64,000 bases of DNA from assembly GCA_017948555.1 (NCBI GenBank), contig JAFMYY010000016.1, forward strand, positions 79,681-143,680, given 5' to 3'. The translations under genes and the position numbers were made by a program. Below the pieces are notes generated by a model. The model saw only the letters and a program-made list of their open reading frames with translations, searched no databases and was not told the DNA's origin. Origin of the DNA: Cesiribacteraceae bacterium YIM B00369. Its GTDB lineage: Bacteria > Bacteroidota > Bacteroidia > Cytophagales > Cyclobacteriaceae. Numbering within the stretch: the first letter of the stretch is position 1; each line of letters starts with the position of its first letter. Shown one piece after another: positions 35,831 to 44,641 of the stretch.

Positions 35831-38302
35831 TTAGAAACTGAAAGAGAATCTGTTCCTGTTATTCTCCACTACTATGCTTTTCACCTGGTATCCTTCTACC
35901 GGATTGGAAAATCCCTGCGGATCAAAACGTGAAATGGGATCGATAAAAGAAATAAAATCATCTTTTACCTCTGCTTTTTTCCCATTCAGCTTCCAGCGTG
36001 AAGCATTCTGAAAGCCATGGAAAACTACTTTTACCAGCTTAAAATTTGACTGGTAGGAGCCTTCCACATCGCCGAAGGTAACAGACTTTTTCCGGGGATC
36101 GTAACTGATCGTTCTTTTGTAAAAACCACCATTTTCGTAGTCAAAGCTTTCCCCGTCGTCTTCATAGTACACAAAAGAGTTTGTCACATCGCCCTGGTAC
36201 ACATGAATGGTAAGGGTATCGGTGGGCTTTTCGGTAGTTGTTTGAATAAGCGACTGCATAGGTACAATACTGCTCCCTTTTACAAAAACTGGCAGTCTGT
36301 GATAGGCCAGCTGGAAAATCTTTTCCCGTCCACCCTGCTCAACTTCTCCGCTGTACAGGTCGTACCATTTTCCTTCAGGGAAATATACCTTACCAAAGTT
36401 GGTGGTACTTTCGAAAGGAGCCACCATAAAGGCTTCGCCAAATAAATACTGGTTCTGAAAATCTGCTGAATAAACTTCCGGCTGGTGGGTATAATCAATA
36501 GCCAGGGTACGCATAAGCGGCAGGCCACTTTGGGCCGATTCGTAGAAAGATGAATAAAGGTAAGGCAACAGCCTGTACCTCAGGTTAATGAAGTTACGGG
36601 CAATTTCAGTAACCTCTTCGCCATAAGCCCAGGGCTCGGATGATTTGGTATTTACGCCGGTATGGTTCCTGAAATAAGGCGTAAAAGCACCCAGCTGAAT
36701 CCAGCGGGCAAAAAGCTCTACCGATGCACCGCCTGTAAAGCCGCCAATGTCCATTCCTGTAAAGGATACTCCACTTACGCCCAGGCTGTTAAGTAAGCGA
36801 ATGCCCAGCAACATATGGCTGTCTTCAGAGCGGTTATCGCCCGTCCATTTGGCGGTATAACGCTGCAGGCCGGCATAACCTGCCCTTGTTAACAGGAACG
36901 GACGCTTGTTCATTGCTTTCCTGGCTCCGTTATAGCTGGCCCGGGTCATTTGCAAACCATAAACATTCCGGCCTTCCTTGTGAGTGGTAAGGTGTCCGTC
37001 GTAGGCAAACAGTACATTATCGGGCATGGTCTGCCCCCAGGTGGCAATCTCGTTCATATCGTTCCACAGCCCGTCAATGCCTTGGTCGGCAAACAGCTGC
37101 ACCTGCTCCTGCCACCACTCACGGCCTCTTTCGCTGGTAAAGTCAGGAAAGTGAGTCCAGCCCGGCCACACCTGCCCTGAGTAATATTCACCATCAGAGT
37201 ATTTCAGGAATATGTCGGCTTCCTTACCGCTTTCATAGGCAGGATACCCTTCTTCAATCTTAATACCAGGATCCACAATTACAGTGGTTTTAAAACCCAT
37301 TTCCTCGAGCGTATTATTCATTTTTACAGGATCTGCAAAACGGGTGGTATCCCAGGTAAACAGCTTATACGCATCCATATAGTGGATGTCGAGGGTAATA
37401 CCATCAGCAGGAATTTCCTTCTCGCGAAGGGTTTGAGCAATCCGCATTACTTCTGTTTCAGGATAGTAAGAATAGCGGTTCTGCTGATATCCAAGGCTCC
37501 ATAGCGGAGGCATTGGCATGCGGCCGGTGAGATCGGTATAGGAGGTGATAATATCGGCCAGCTTTTGGTGATGGATAAAATAGTAATCCATTTCGCCACC
37601 CTCTGCACCGAAAGAGGAAAACCGATTGTTACTGGCTCCAAAATTGAAGTTAGTCCGGTAGGTATTATCGAAGAAAATGCCATAGTTCAACCCGCTGTGA
37701 ATTCCTATATAAAAAGGAATAGTGCTATAAATTGGATCCTGGTCGGTACGATAGCCAAAGGCATCGGTATTCCAGTTGGTATAGGCATTTCCTCTCCTGT
37801 CAAGGCCGCCTGTTTTTTCACCAAGACCAATAAAGCGCTCTCCTTCCTGCATTTTCTTATAGGTTGTTACCTCTTCGCCAATCCAGGAGGTGGTAAGGCC
37901 TTTTTCATCTTCATTAATCACTTTTCCATCGCGGGTATAAAAGGCAATGGAAAAAGGATTCTTCTGAACCCGAACCTGAAGGGAATCTGTTGCTATTGTA
38001 AGCTGGTTATCATCCTGACTTACGTTTACCGTGGTTTGTTGCGGTTCTCCTACAACAGCGTAGGAAAAATCCTCTCCAGGTTCTTTCTTATCCATCCGTA
38101 CCCGTATAACGTTAGGGCTATACGCAGATAATTCGATGAATACATTTTTATCGGTTGTAATATTTACTTTGCGGCCATTTACATCAACGGCGCTTACCTG
38201 CCCCACATTTTTAATGGGCCCATCCTGCTGCCCGGAGGCAGTAATAAATGCTGCCAGCAGGAAACATAAGGTAATAATTTTTTGATGACAGAGAATTTTC
38301 AT
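35831..38302 (-). CDS. GH31 alpha-glucosidase, secreted
   Basis: The 823-residue exo-glycosidase has a signal peptide (hydrophobic to about 23, ending ASGQ). It has an N-terminal beta-sandwich (about 30-250), the catalytic barrel with the GH31 nucleophile Asp415 in DGLWNDMNE, a probable acid/base Asp in KWTGDNRSE, and C-terminal beta domains that include the YQGD and YYEDDGES segments typical of the family. It would release glucose from maltodextrins in the periplasm, the job done by SusB (GH97) in Bacteroides thetaiotaomicron. The gene follows the SusE-like gene across a repeat-rich gap. Confidence 0.93.
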   Translation of the reverse strand: MKILCHQKIITLCFLLAAFITASGQQDGPIKNVGQVSAVDVNGRKVNITTDKNVFIELSAYSPNVIRVRMDKKEPGEDFSYAVVGEPQQTTVNVSQDDNQLTIATDSLQVRVQKNPFSIAFYTRDGKVINEDEKGLTTSWIGEEVTTYKKMQEGERFIGLGEKTGGLDRRGNAYTNWNTDAFGYRTDQDPIYSTIPFYIGIHSGLNYGIFFDNTYRTNFNFGASNNRFSSFGAEGGEMDYYFIHHQKLADIITSYTDLTGRMPMPPLWSLGYQQNRYSYYPETEVMRIAQTLREKEIPADGITLDIHYMDAYKLFTWDTTRFADPVKMNNTLEEMGFKTTVIVDPGIKIEEGYPAYESGKEADIFLKYSDGEYYSGQVWPGWTHFPDFTSERGREWWQEQVQLFADQGIDGLWNDMNEIATWGQTMPDNVLFAYDGHLTTHKEGRNVYGLQMTRASYNGARKAMNKRPFLLTRAGYAGLQRYTAKWTGDNRSEDSHMLLGIRLLNSLGVSGVSFTGMDIGGFTGGASVELFARWIQLGAFTPYFRNHTGVNTKSSEPWAYGEEVTEIARNFINLRYRLLPYLYSSFYESAQSGLPLMRTLAIDYTHQPEVYSADFQNQYLFGEAFMVAPFESTTNFGKVYFPEGKWYDLYSGEVEQGGREKIFQLAYHRLPVFVKGSSIVPMQSLIQTTTEKPTDTLTIHVYQGDVTNSFVYYEDDGESFDYENGGFYKRTISYDPRKKSVTFGDVEGSYQSNFKLVKVVFHGFQNASRWKLNGKKAEVKDDFISFIDPISRFDPQGFSNPVEGYQVKSIVVENNRNRFSFSF

Positions 38303-38375
38303 TTAATAAGATATTGAAATAACAGACTTATATTATTCACGGACAGATGATGCAGAAGATCATAAGTTAAAGGTA

Positions 38376-38445
38376 AACCTGACAGGTTACCGGCACGGCA
38401 TGGTGGCCGGAGTCCGGAAATTTTATCCGCATAACCTGTCAGGTT
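38376..38445. repeat. ACCTGWCAGGT repeat element, copies 2 and 3
   Basis: AACCTGACAGGTT (38376-38388) and AACCTGTCAGGTT (38433-38445) are exact reverse complements, and each is itself an odd palindrome. Between them CCGGC and GCCGG can form an inner stem. The element sits in the 181-bp gap between the SusE-like and GH31 genes and shares its core with 9474-9502. Confidence 0.75.
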
Positions 38446-38483
38446 CCTTCCCTGCCTTATGTTACAGGGGCTGCTTTTCCACT

Positions 38484-39533
38484 CTACTGCTTTGTCAGAG
38501 AATAAACAGGATTTTCCGGATCCTGCAGGTTAAGCACGATCTCATAGGTACCCGCTTCGGCAACAGGAATGTTATTCGGACTGTTAAAATCCAATTGCTC
38601 ATTCCCCGGATCATCGTCCCCATAATTAGTTCCCCAATCATCGTTGAGCCTGAACTTGATGGTTCCTGCAGTAAGCCCGATAGTCAGTTTCCAAACACCT
38701 TCCTCATAGTGATAAGTCATATCCTGATCTACCTCCCAGCTGCCTGTTGCATCGCCTATTACTCCCCAGGAATATCTCCTGGCAGACCAGGTAAGCTCAT
38801 TCATATTAACCGTAAATTCATAAGTACCAGGTTCCGCAACACTTAAGTTCTCACCGCTGGTACTAAGCTTTCCATCCCCTCCATCGCCATACCAGGTAAG
38901 TTCTTCCCCATCACCCATGGTAATTTTAAATTCCAGATCAGCGGGTTCTTCGCTTCCAGTTATTGGTACTATCCCTACATAAACCCCATTATCCTCAGGA
39001 GAGACTAATGGAGCAGCAGAGTTAGGTTCCCAGCCCTGGTAAGCTCCCGGGACATAAATAAAGGCTGGCTCTATAGAAGCGGAATATGGAGTTAGCAAAG
39101 CTCCTGCAGTTTCTGAGGCAAGTCTTTCCACTAAAGGGCTTACTGCAGACATTACCCGGAAAAGCAACTGGCCTTCTTCTTCAGGCAAAAGGCCTAACCT
39201 GATGGCTGTAGAATTCAGTTCCTCAACAGAAAAGGCCTTTTCCAATTCGTTGCCCATATCTATGTTCAGGGGATCGCTGAAGTCTCCACCTGATGTCTCT
39301 ACCTGCAATACATATTCAACTGCAGCCTGATAACCGTAATCAGCAGCACTCCAGCTTAATACAAGCGCCTCTTCCGCTTCATTCTCCTCCAGCAATACTG
39401 CTGTTGTTGCTGAAGATGTCAGACTTGGTGCTGTTTGCGGCCTTACTACTGCCTCCTCCCCGTCTTTTTCGCAGGAAAAAAATACCAGCGGGAGGAGGCT
39501 CATTAAAAAGATCTTATTTATATGTTTTTTCAT
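38484..39533 (-). CDS. SusE-like outer-membrane glycan-binding lipoprotein
   Basis: The 349-residue lipoprotein has the lipobox FFSC (Cys21) followed by an acidic stretch (EKDGEE) that fits surface export. Residues about 35-150 resemble the N-terminal Ig-like domain of SusE, with LSWSAADYGYQAAVEYVLQV. Two similar domains follow (about 160-250 and 255-349), each ending in the TYEFTVNMNELTWS / TYEIVLNLQDPENPVYS pattern and with Trp/Tyr residues suited to starch binding. It is encoded 30 bp after susD. SusF is absent. Confidence 0.85.
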   Translation of the reverse strand: MKKHINKIFLMSLLPLVFFSCEKDGEEAVVRPQTAPSLTSSATTAVLLEENEAEEALVLSWSAADYGYQAAVEYVLQVETSGGDFSDPLNIDMGNELEKAFSVEELNSTAIRLGLLPEEEGQLLFRVMSAVSPLVERLASETAGALLTPYSASIEPAFIYVPGAYQGWEPNSAAPLVSPEDNGVYVGIVPITGSEEPADLEFKITMGDGEELTWYGDGGDGKLSTSGENLSVAEPGTYEFTVNMNELTWSARRYSWGVIGDATGSWEVDQDMTYHYEEGVWKLTIGLTAGTIKFRLNDDWGTNYGDDDPGNEQLDFNSPNNIPVAEAGTYEIVLNLQDPENPVYSLTKQ

Positions 39534-39563
39534 TTTGCTTCATTTAAATGTTTAAGATAGCTT

Positions 39564-41159
39564 TTAGTACTGATCGCTGTTTTGTTCCAGGTTTGGATTG
39601 GCCCTAAGATCAGAAACAGGGATTGGGAATAAAACCCGATGATCGCCTACTGCTCTTCCTTCTTTTACGCCACCTTTCCACGGCCACAGGTAATCTGCAC
39701 CGGTAAACCTGTTAAAGCGGATCAGGTCTGTTCTGCGGTGAGCTTCCCAGTACAACTCCCTTGCTCTTTCTGCTAAAATAAAATCTAAATTCAGGTCACT
39801 GGCCGAAATATTGCCTGACGGGCCATCGTACGCTCTTTCCCTCAGCTCATTGATGTACTCCACTGCTGTACCAATGGCTCCTCCTTCACCTCCGCGCAGC
39901 ACCGCTTCAGCATAAATCAGGTATACATCCGCAAGGCGGAACATTGGAAAATCATTGTCTGTATGATCTCCTGCAGGATCTGAGCCTGCTACCCCTTCTG
40001 ATGTTAAGTTAGAATATTTGGTAACTGCATAGCCATCTGTAAAAGCAGATATATTTTCTATCTCCAGCTCCTGTCCTTCTGTAAAGATCATCGCCCTTTC
40101 ATCGGGGCTGTCCGGCAGGTCGGGGAAGTTGTCCACCAGGGCTGCTGTAGTACGTAATCCTGCCCAGCCTGAATTAACACCAAAATCTGCAGGGTTCATT
40201 ATTTCCCCGCCTATTGCGGCATGGGTAATAAAAGTTGTACCACCCCAGCTCGCAGTATTACGTCCATGGAAGGCAATAGGGAAGATAACCCCCTGAGCCT
40301 GGTCGTTATCGGCCATAAACAGCCTTGCATACTCCGGCTCCAGCTGGTAGCCAGCCCCAATTACCTTCTCTGCATATGTAATTGCATCGGTATAACGGGG
40401 AGTTCCGGTATACACCTCTGCATTGAGGTAAACTTTGGCCAACAAAGTCCAGGCTGCTGCCTGGTCTACCCTCCCATACTCGTTAGTATTGGCGGCCATC
40501 AGCTCATCTTCCAGATCAATTAACTCCGACTCCACATACTCAAACAGGTCGGCCCTGCTGATTTGCTCAGGAAAGTACGAGCCTACTCCATCCTCTTCTG
40601 TTACAAATGGCACTGAACCAAAAAGATCCATGGCATGCCAGTAGCTCAGGGCCCTTAAGAATCTGGATTCTGCCCGGTAATAACGGGCTTCCTCAATTTC
40701 GACTGCTGTTAAGCCCCTGCTTTCTAATTTTTCATCGCTGGTTTCCCTGATAAATTCATTATTGAGAGAAATCTGGTAGTAGATTCTGTCGTACATCATG
40801 CGGATATATTCATTGTTGGCCGTCCAGTCCATGTCATGGAGGTCAAAAATAGTTCCGTCATTCCAGCCAATCACAGCCTCATCTGTAGTAAGCTCCTGCA
40901 GCTGCCAGTAGGCCCTGATATAGTTAGATTTTCCTTCATCAAAACCAGTAATATCAGGATCTCCATCAGGACCCTGCTGGCCGCTGGTGGCAAAGCCCCC
41001 GTATAATTTAGCAAGTACATTCTTATAGTTGGCAAAATCGCTGTATACCACATCTGTGGTTTCCTGGTTGTAAGGTTCCAGGTCAAGGTCTCCGCAGGAG
41101 AGCGCTGAAAAAGACAGCAGACCACCTGCTAATATATATTTCAGAAAATTCGTCTTCAT
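39564..41159 (-). CDS. susD: SusD/RagB-family nutrient-binding lipoprotein
   Basis: The 531-residue surface lipoprotein acts as the lid on the SusC transporter and binds the glycan. It has a lipoprotein signal with the lipobox ending at Cys22, followed by GDLDLEPYNQ, the usual SusD start. TPR-like helices carry the RYYRAESRFLRALSYWHAMDLFG motif (about 155-180). The C-terminal part has the conserved FRLADVYLIYAEAVLR and RARELYWEAHRRTDLIRFNRF segments. It lies 11 bp after susC and forms the transport pair with it. Confidence 0.95.
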   Translation of the reverse strand: MKTNFLKYILAGGLLSFSALSCGDLDLEPYNQETTDVVYSDFANYKNVLAKLYGGFATSGQQGPDGDPDITGFDEGKSNYIRAYWQLQELTTDEAVIGWNDGTIFDLHDMDWTANNEYIRMMYDRIYYQISLNNEFIRETSDEKLESRGLTAVEIEEARYYRAESRFLRALSYWHAMDLFGSVPFVTEEDGVGSYFPEQISRADLFEYVESELIDLEDELMAANTNEYGRVDQAAAWTLLAKVYLNAEVYTGTPRYTDAITYAEKVIGAGYQLEPEYARLFMADNDQAQGVIFPIAFHGRNTASWGGTTFITHAAIGGEIMNPADFGVNSGWAGLRTTAALVDNFPDLPDSPDERAMIFTEGQELEIENISAFTDGYAVTKYSNLTSEGVAGSDPAGDHTDNDFPMFRLADVYLIYAEAVLRGGEGGAIGTAVEYINELRERAYDGPSGNISASDLNLDFILAERARELYWEAHRRTDLIRFNRFTGADYLWPWKGGVKEGRAVGDHRVLFPIPVSDLRANPNLEQNSDQY

Positions 41160-41170
41160 ATTTTATTCAA

Positions 41171-44100
41171 TTAAAATCCAATATTTAAACCAAGGGTAAA
41201 TGTGCGCGGGAGCGGGTAAAACTCATTGTCGATACCACTTTCAATTTCAGGATCAAGCCCTGAGTAGTTGGTAAGCACAAAAGCATTCTGCACGGTAGCT
41301 GACAGCCCAAGCTTTAACCTTTCGCTTAGCATATTACCAAAGTTGTAACCCAGGGAAATGTTGTCCATCCGCAGAAAAGAGCTGTTCTCAAGCCACAGGT
41401 CTGACAACAGCCTGTTAGGATCATCTCCGCCTACAAAGTTAGTTTCCAGCACACGGGCAGGAGAGTTTAACAAATAGCCTGGCCAGGTATAAATATTTGA
41501 ATAGTAAGCATTGGCTGCTATGTTATTATAAACATAGCTATTGATGTTGCCCCTAAGTACAAAATTCAGGTTCCAGTTCTTATAATTCATACGGGAGCTA
41601 AAGCCCAGGAAATATGTTGGATCCGGTGATTTAAAACGGTACATATCCTGTTCATTAATCACCCCATCACCTGTTCTGTCAACATAAAGTCCTTCTACGG
41701 GATTTCCTTCTACATTGTACACCTGCTGGTATACATAATAAGAGGCTCTGGGATAACCTGCTGTCTGTACCTGGATTCTATTTCCCGTACCACCGGCAAT
41801 ATCTCCGATCGGATAGTTAACTTCCTGCCCGCCGGCCACTCTGCTCAGGTTGGTAATTTCATTCTTATTATAGGTACCATTTAGCCCTGCTTCCCAACGG
41901 AAGTTTCCATTATCTACTGCAATGATGTTTACTGAAGCTTCAACCCCACGGTTTTCGATACTACCCACATTTGTAGGCAACTCATTTGTAAGATTACTAC
42001 CTGCCGGATAGGCAATTTCTGCTAACAGATCCTTTGTTTCCTTGAAATAGTACTCCACACTACCCGTAATGCGGTTCTGGAGGAAGCCATAATCAATACC
42101 AAAGTTATAAGTCACTGTTTCTTCCCACTTTATGCCAGGATCATACCCGGATGGCCTGAGGGTATTATAAAATGTATTCCCAAACTGGTACTGAGCCCGT
42201 GCATCGCTGGGCGAATAGAGTGAAATATAAGGGAAGAAATCGTCATTCAGATTTTGCTGTCCCGTAATACCCCAGCCTGCTCTTAGCTTCAAATCAGAGA
42301 AAAGATCACTATCTTTCAGGAAGGCTTCTTCGTTGATACGCCATGCCAGGGCCAGAGCGGGAAAAGTACCCCAACGAGTTTCACTGCTAAACCTGGAGGA
42401 CCCATCCTGCCTGATAGTAGCGGTTAACAAATACCTGTCTTTGAATGAATAAAATGCGCGGCCAAAGTAAGACTTTAAGCGACTAAGTTCTCTTGTATGC
42501 CTGCCTGCAGGGGCAAATACATCTCCCTGTTCGTCATAGGTCGGGAAAGATGGAATGTCCGTAAAGAAGTCCTGGTAAGAATAACCCGCTATTAACTCTA
42601 CTTTTCCTAAAGCACCTAATTCCTTGCTGTAGTTAAGGTAAAAATCCAGCAGGGTATTGGTGGTAGATTCTTCATAATCATTAAAGCTACCGCCCTGGTT
42701 ATATACAGCTGCCAGAGATTTTGGTTGGTTTACAGAACCAGCACTTTCAATGACATCATAACCCAGAACCAGATTGGCTCTCAACTCAGGCAGAAAATGA
42801 AACTTGTAATCAAGCGAAAGATTACCTATACTGCGGAACACTTCGCTTTCGTCCCTGCGCTGCTGCAGCATACTCACAGGGTTCCTGTTAGCACGGGTAT
42901 TTGGTGTTCCGCTTTGAGGATCCACCCATTCAAAGTACCCCCCAAAAGGATTCTCGGCAACATAAACCGGCTGTGTCGGGTCAAATGAAATTGCTGAACC
43001 AATGGCGGCCTCATCAGCAAAGCGGTTTTGGGTCATAACACCGCGCACATTCAGGTTTACCTTTAAATGATCGTCCAGAAACGTTGGGTTCAGGGCAAGG
43101 GCTGCAGATTTCCTGTCAAAATGAGAGGTCTCAAGAATGCCATCCTGGTTGAGGTAGCCCAATGAAAGGCGGTAAGGGAAAGCTTTTACAGCACCGGAAA
43201 TGGTTAGGTTATTGTCAGTACTGTAAGCCTGACGAAAGATTTGACTTTGCCAGTCGGTTGTATCAGAACCCAGCAGCGCCTGCTGGGACTCCGGAGCTCT
43301 TTCTTCCACAATTGTCCTGAAATCGCCAGCCGACAGCACATCTACAGTTTTAGGCAGAGTAGATATGGAGTGCTGCGTTTTAAAATTCACACTGAACTTC
43401 TGTCCTGCCTTACCCTTTTTTGTGGTGATAATGATTACCCCATTGGAAGCCCTGGAACCATAAATGGCCGTAGCAGAAGCATCTTTTAATATGTCAAAAG
43501 AAGCAATATCGTCAGGGTTGATAAAGCTCAACGGATCACCGGATCCTGCAACATCTGCACCACTCAGGGGCACACCATCCACTACAATAAGAGGATCATT
43601 ACTTGCGTTCAGGGAAGTTCCACCACGGATACGGATGCGGCTGCCCCCACCTGGCGCACCACTAGGTGTTACCTGCACACCTGCCACCTTACCAGTAATC
43701 AGCTGCTCGGGTGATGCCAGCACACCTTCATTAAATTCCTCGGCCGAGATGGAAGTAACAGCACCTGTAACATCGCTCTTCTTTTGCGTACCATACCCAA
43801 CTACAACCACTTCGTCAAGCGATTTAATGTCGGGAGTGAGGTTTACATCTATAGTGGAACGGTTCCCCACCTGCACCTCCTCATTGAGGTAACCTACAAA
43901 TGAGAAAATTAAAGTTGGATTCTCCACTTCGTCAGGTACAGATAAGCGGTAGTTTCCTTCAAGGTCGGTTACTGTTCCTGTTCCGGGATTTGATTTTAGT
44001 CTTACCGTTACTCCCGGAAGCCCTTCTCCGTTTTCATCGGTGACTTTACCATTGACAACGATTGCATAAATTACTGAAAAAGAAAATGCTTTAGATGCAT

Positions 44101-44275
44101 TATTGTTCAATGAGGCGGTAATGCTGCCACTCCCCCCCTTTACGGCAGTTGGCAGTTCCACAAGTGGAGCATTTGCTCCTCTGTTATTTTTTTCACTTTC
44201 TTTTGCCAGAGAGGTGGTGCTCACACTCACTCCTGCCAGCAGGGCCAGAAAATGATATCTGTAATTTTTTTTCAT
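41171..44275 (-). CDS. susC: SusC/RagA-family TonB-dependent outer-membrane transporter
   Basis: The 1034-residue receptor imports malto-oligosaccharides with TonB energy. Order: signal peptide (about 1-24), an unusual low-complexity stretch (25-72), carboxypeptidase-like domain (75-148, VNGKVTDENGEGLPGVTVRL), the SusC signature DEVVVVGYGTQ (154-164), plug (about 168-290, with PLIVVDGVPL and YGSRASNGVIIITTKKG), then the beta-barrel to the final LGLNIGF. It is the first gene of susCDE, with 366 bp of regulatory DNA before it. Confidence 0.96.
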   Translation of the reverse strand: MKKNYRYHFLALLAGVSVSTTSLAKESEKNNRGANAPLVELPTAVKGGSGSITASLNNNASKAFSFSVIYAIVVNGKVTDENGEGLPGVTVRLKSNPGTGTVTDLEGNYRLSVPDEVENPTLIFSFVGYLNEEVQVGNRSTIDVNLTPDIKSLDEVVVVGYGTQKKSDVTGAVTSISAEEFNEGVLASPEQLITGKVAGVQVTPSGAPGGGSRIRIRGGTSLNASNDPLIVVDGVPLSGADVAGSGDPLSFINPDDIASFDILKDASATAIYGSRASNGVIIITTKKGKAGQKFSVNFKTQHSISTLPKTVDVLSAGDFRTIVEERAPESQQALLGSDTTDWQSQIFRQAYSTDNNLTISGAVKAFPYRLSLGYLNQDGILETSHFDRKSAALALNPTFLDDHLKVNLNVRGVMTQNRFADEAAIGSAISFDPTQPVYVAENPFGGYFEWVDPQSGTPNTRANRNPVSMLQQRRDESEVFRSIGNLSLDYKFHFLPELRANLVLGYDVIESAGSVNQPKSLAAVYNQGGSFNDYEESTTNTLLDFYLNYSKELGALGKVELIAGYSYQDFFTDIPSFPTYDEQGDVFAPAGRHTRELSRLKSYFGRAFYSFKDRYLLTATIRQDGSSRFSSETRWGTFPALALAWRINEEAFLKDSDLFSDLKLRAGWGITGQQNLNDDFFPYISLYSPSDARAQYQFGNTFYNTLRPSGYDPGIKWEETVTYNFGIDYGFLQNRITGSVEYYFKETKDLLAEIAYPAGSNLTNELPTNVGSIENRGVEASVNIIAVDNGNFRWEAGLNGTYNKNEITNLSRVAGGQEVNYPIGDIAGGTGNRIQVQTAGYPRASYYVYQQVYNVEGNPVEGLYVDRTGDGVINEQDMYRFKSPDPTYFLGFSSRMNYKNWNLNFVLRGNINSYVYNNIAANAYYSNIYTWPGYLLNSPARVLETNFVGGDDPNRLLSDLWLENSSFLRMDNISLGYNFGNMLSERLKLGLSATVQNAFVLTNYSGLDPEIESGIDNEFYPLPRTFTLGLNIGF

Positions 44276-44452
44276 ACAAAAGAACTGGTTTGTGTGGATA
44301 AATTAGTTCATTCAAAAATGTTACTTCTTAAAAAGATCTGTGATTGCAATCGAATGAAATCTAGACCAATTATCAGCAACACCCAAGAAAAGAGGGGGTA
44401 CAAGAAGTAAACAACCCGGAGAGAAAAGGGAGTAGCTCAACGGAGGAAGAAA

Positions 44453-44474
44453 GCCTCTGAGGCATTAAAAATGC
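44453..44474 (-). terminator. possible terminator of the regulator gene
   Basis: GCCTCTGAGGC and GCATTAAAAATGC form two overlapping small hairpins about 170 bp after the regulator stop. On the minus strand they lead into GGCTTTCTTCC. Weak. Confidence 0.3.
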
Positions 44475-44492
44475 ACTGTTCCGCTGTTTTAA

Positions 44493-44512
44493 AGGTTAAC
44501 AGAAGGTTAACA
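44493..44512 (+). promoter_or_regulatory. regulator binding site candidate, copy A
   Basis: Two direct copies of AGGTTAACA start at 44493 and 44504, a period of 11 bp (one helical turn). The site is 218-237 bp upstream of the susC start codon. Confidence 0.6.
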
Positions 44513-44590
44513 AAGTATTTTTCAGGGCCCGAAAAACATCATTTAAGGAGCAGGATGTAAAGTGCGTTTTATGCGAAAAATATTACATGC

Positions 44591-44607
44591 TAACCTGTTG
44601 TTAACCT
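44591..44607 (-). promoter_or_regulatory. regulator binding site candidate, copy B
   Basis: On the minus strand this reads AGGTTAACAACAGGTTA, with half-sites again 11 bp apart. It is the same repeat as copy A in inverted orientation, about 90 bp away. Confidence 0.6.
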
Positions 44608-44641
44608 ATAAAATATTTCGCAGACAAGTAAAAAGCCCTGA

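Larger units (their letters stand above)
44276..44641. other. susC regulatory region
   Basis: This 366-bp stretch between the regulator gene and susC holds two inverted copies of an 11-bp-periodic repeat (44493-44512 and 44591-44607) and two small overlapping hairpins at 44453-44474. No consensus -7/-33 promoter is evident, as expected for an activator-dependent promoter. Confidence 0.5.
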
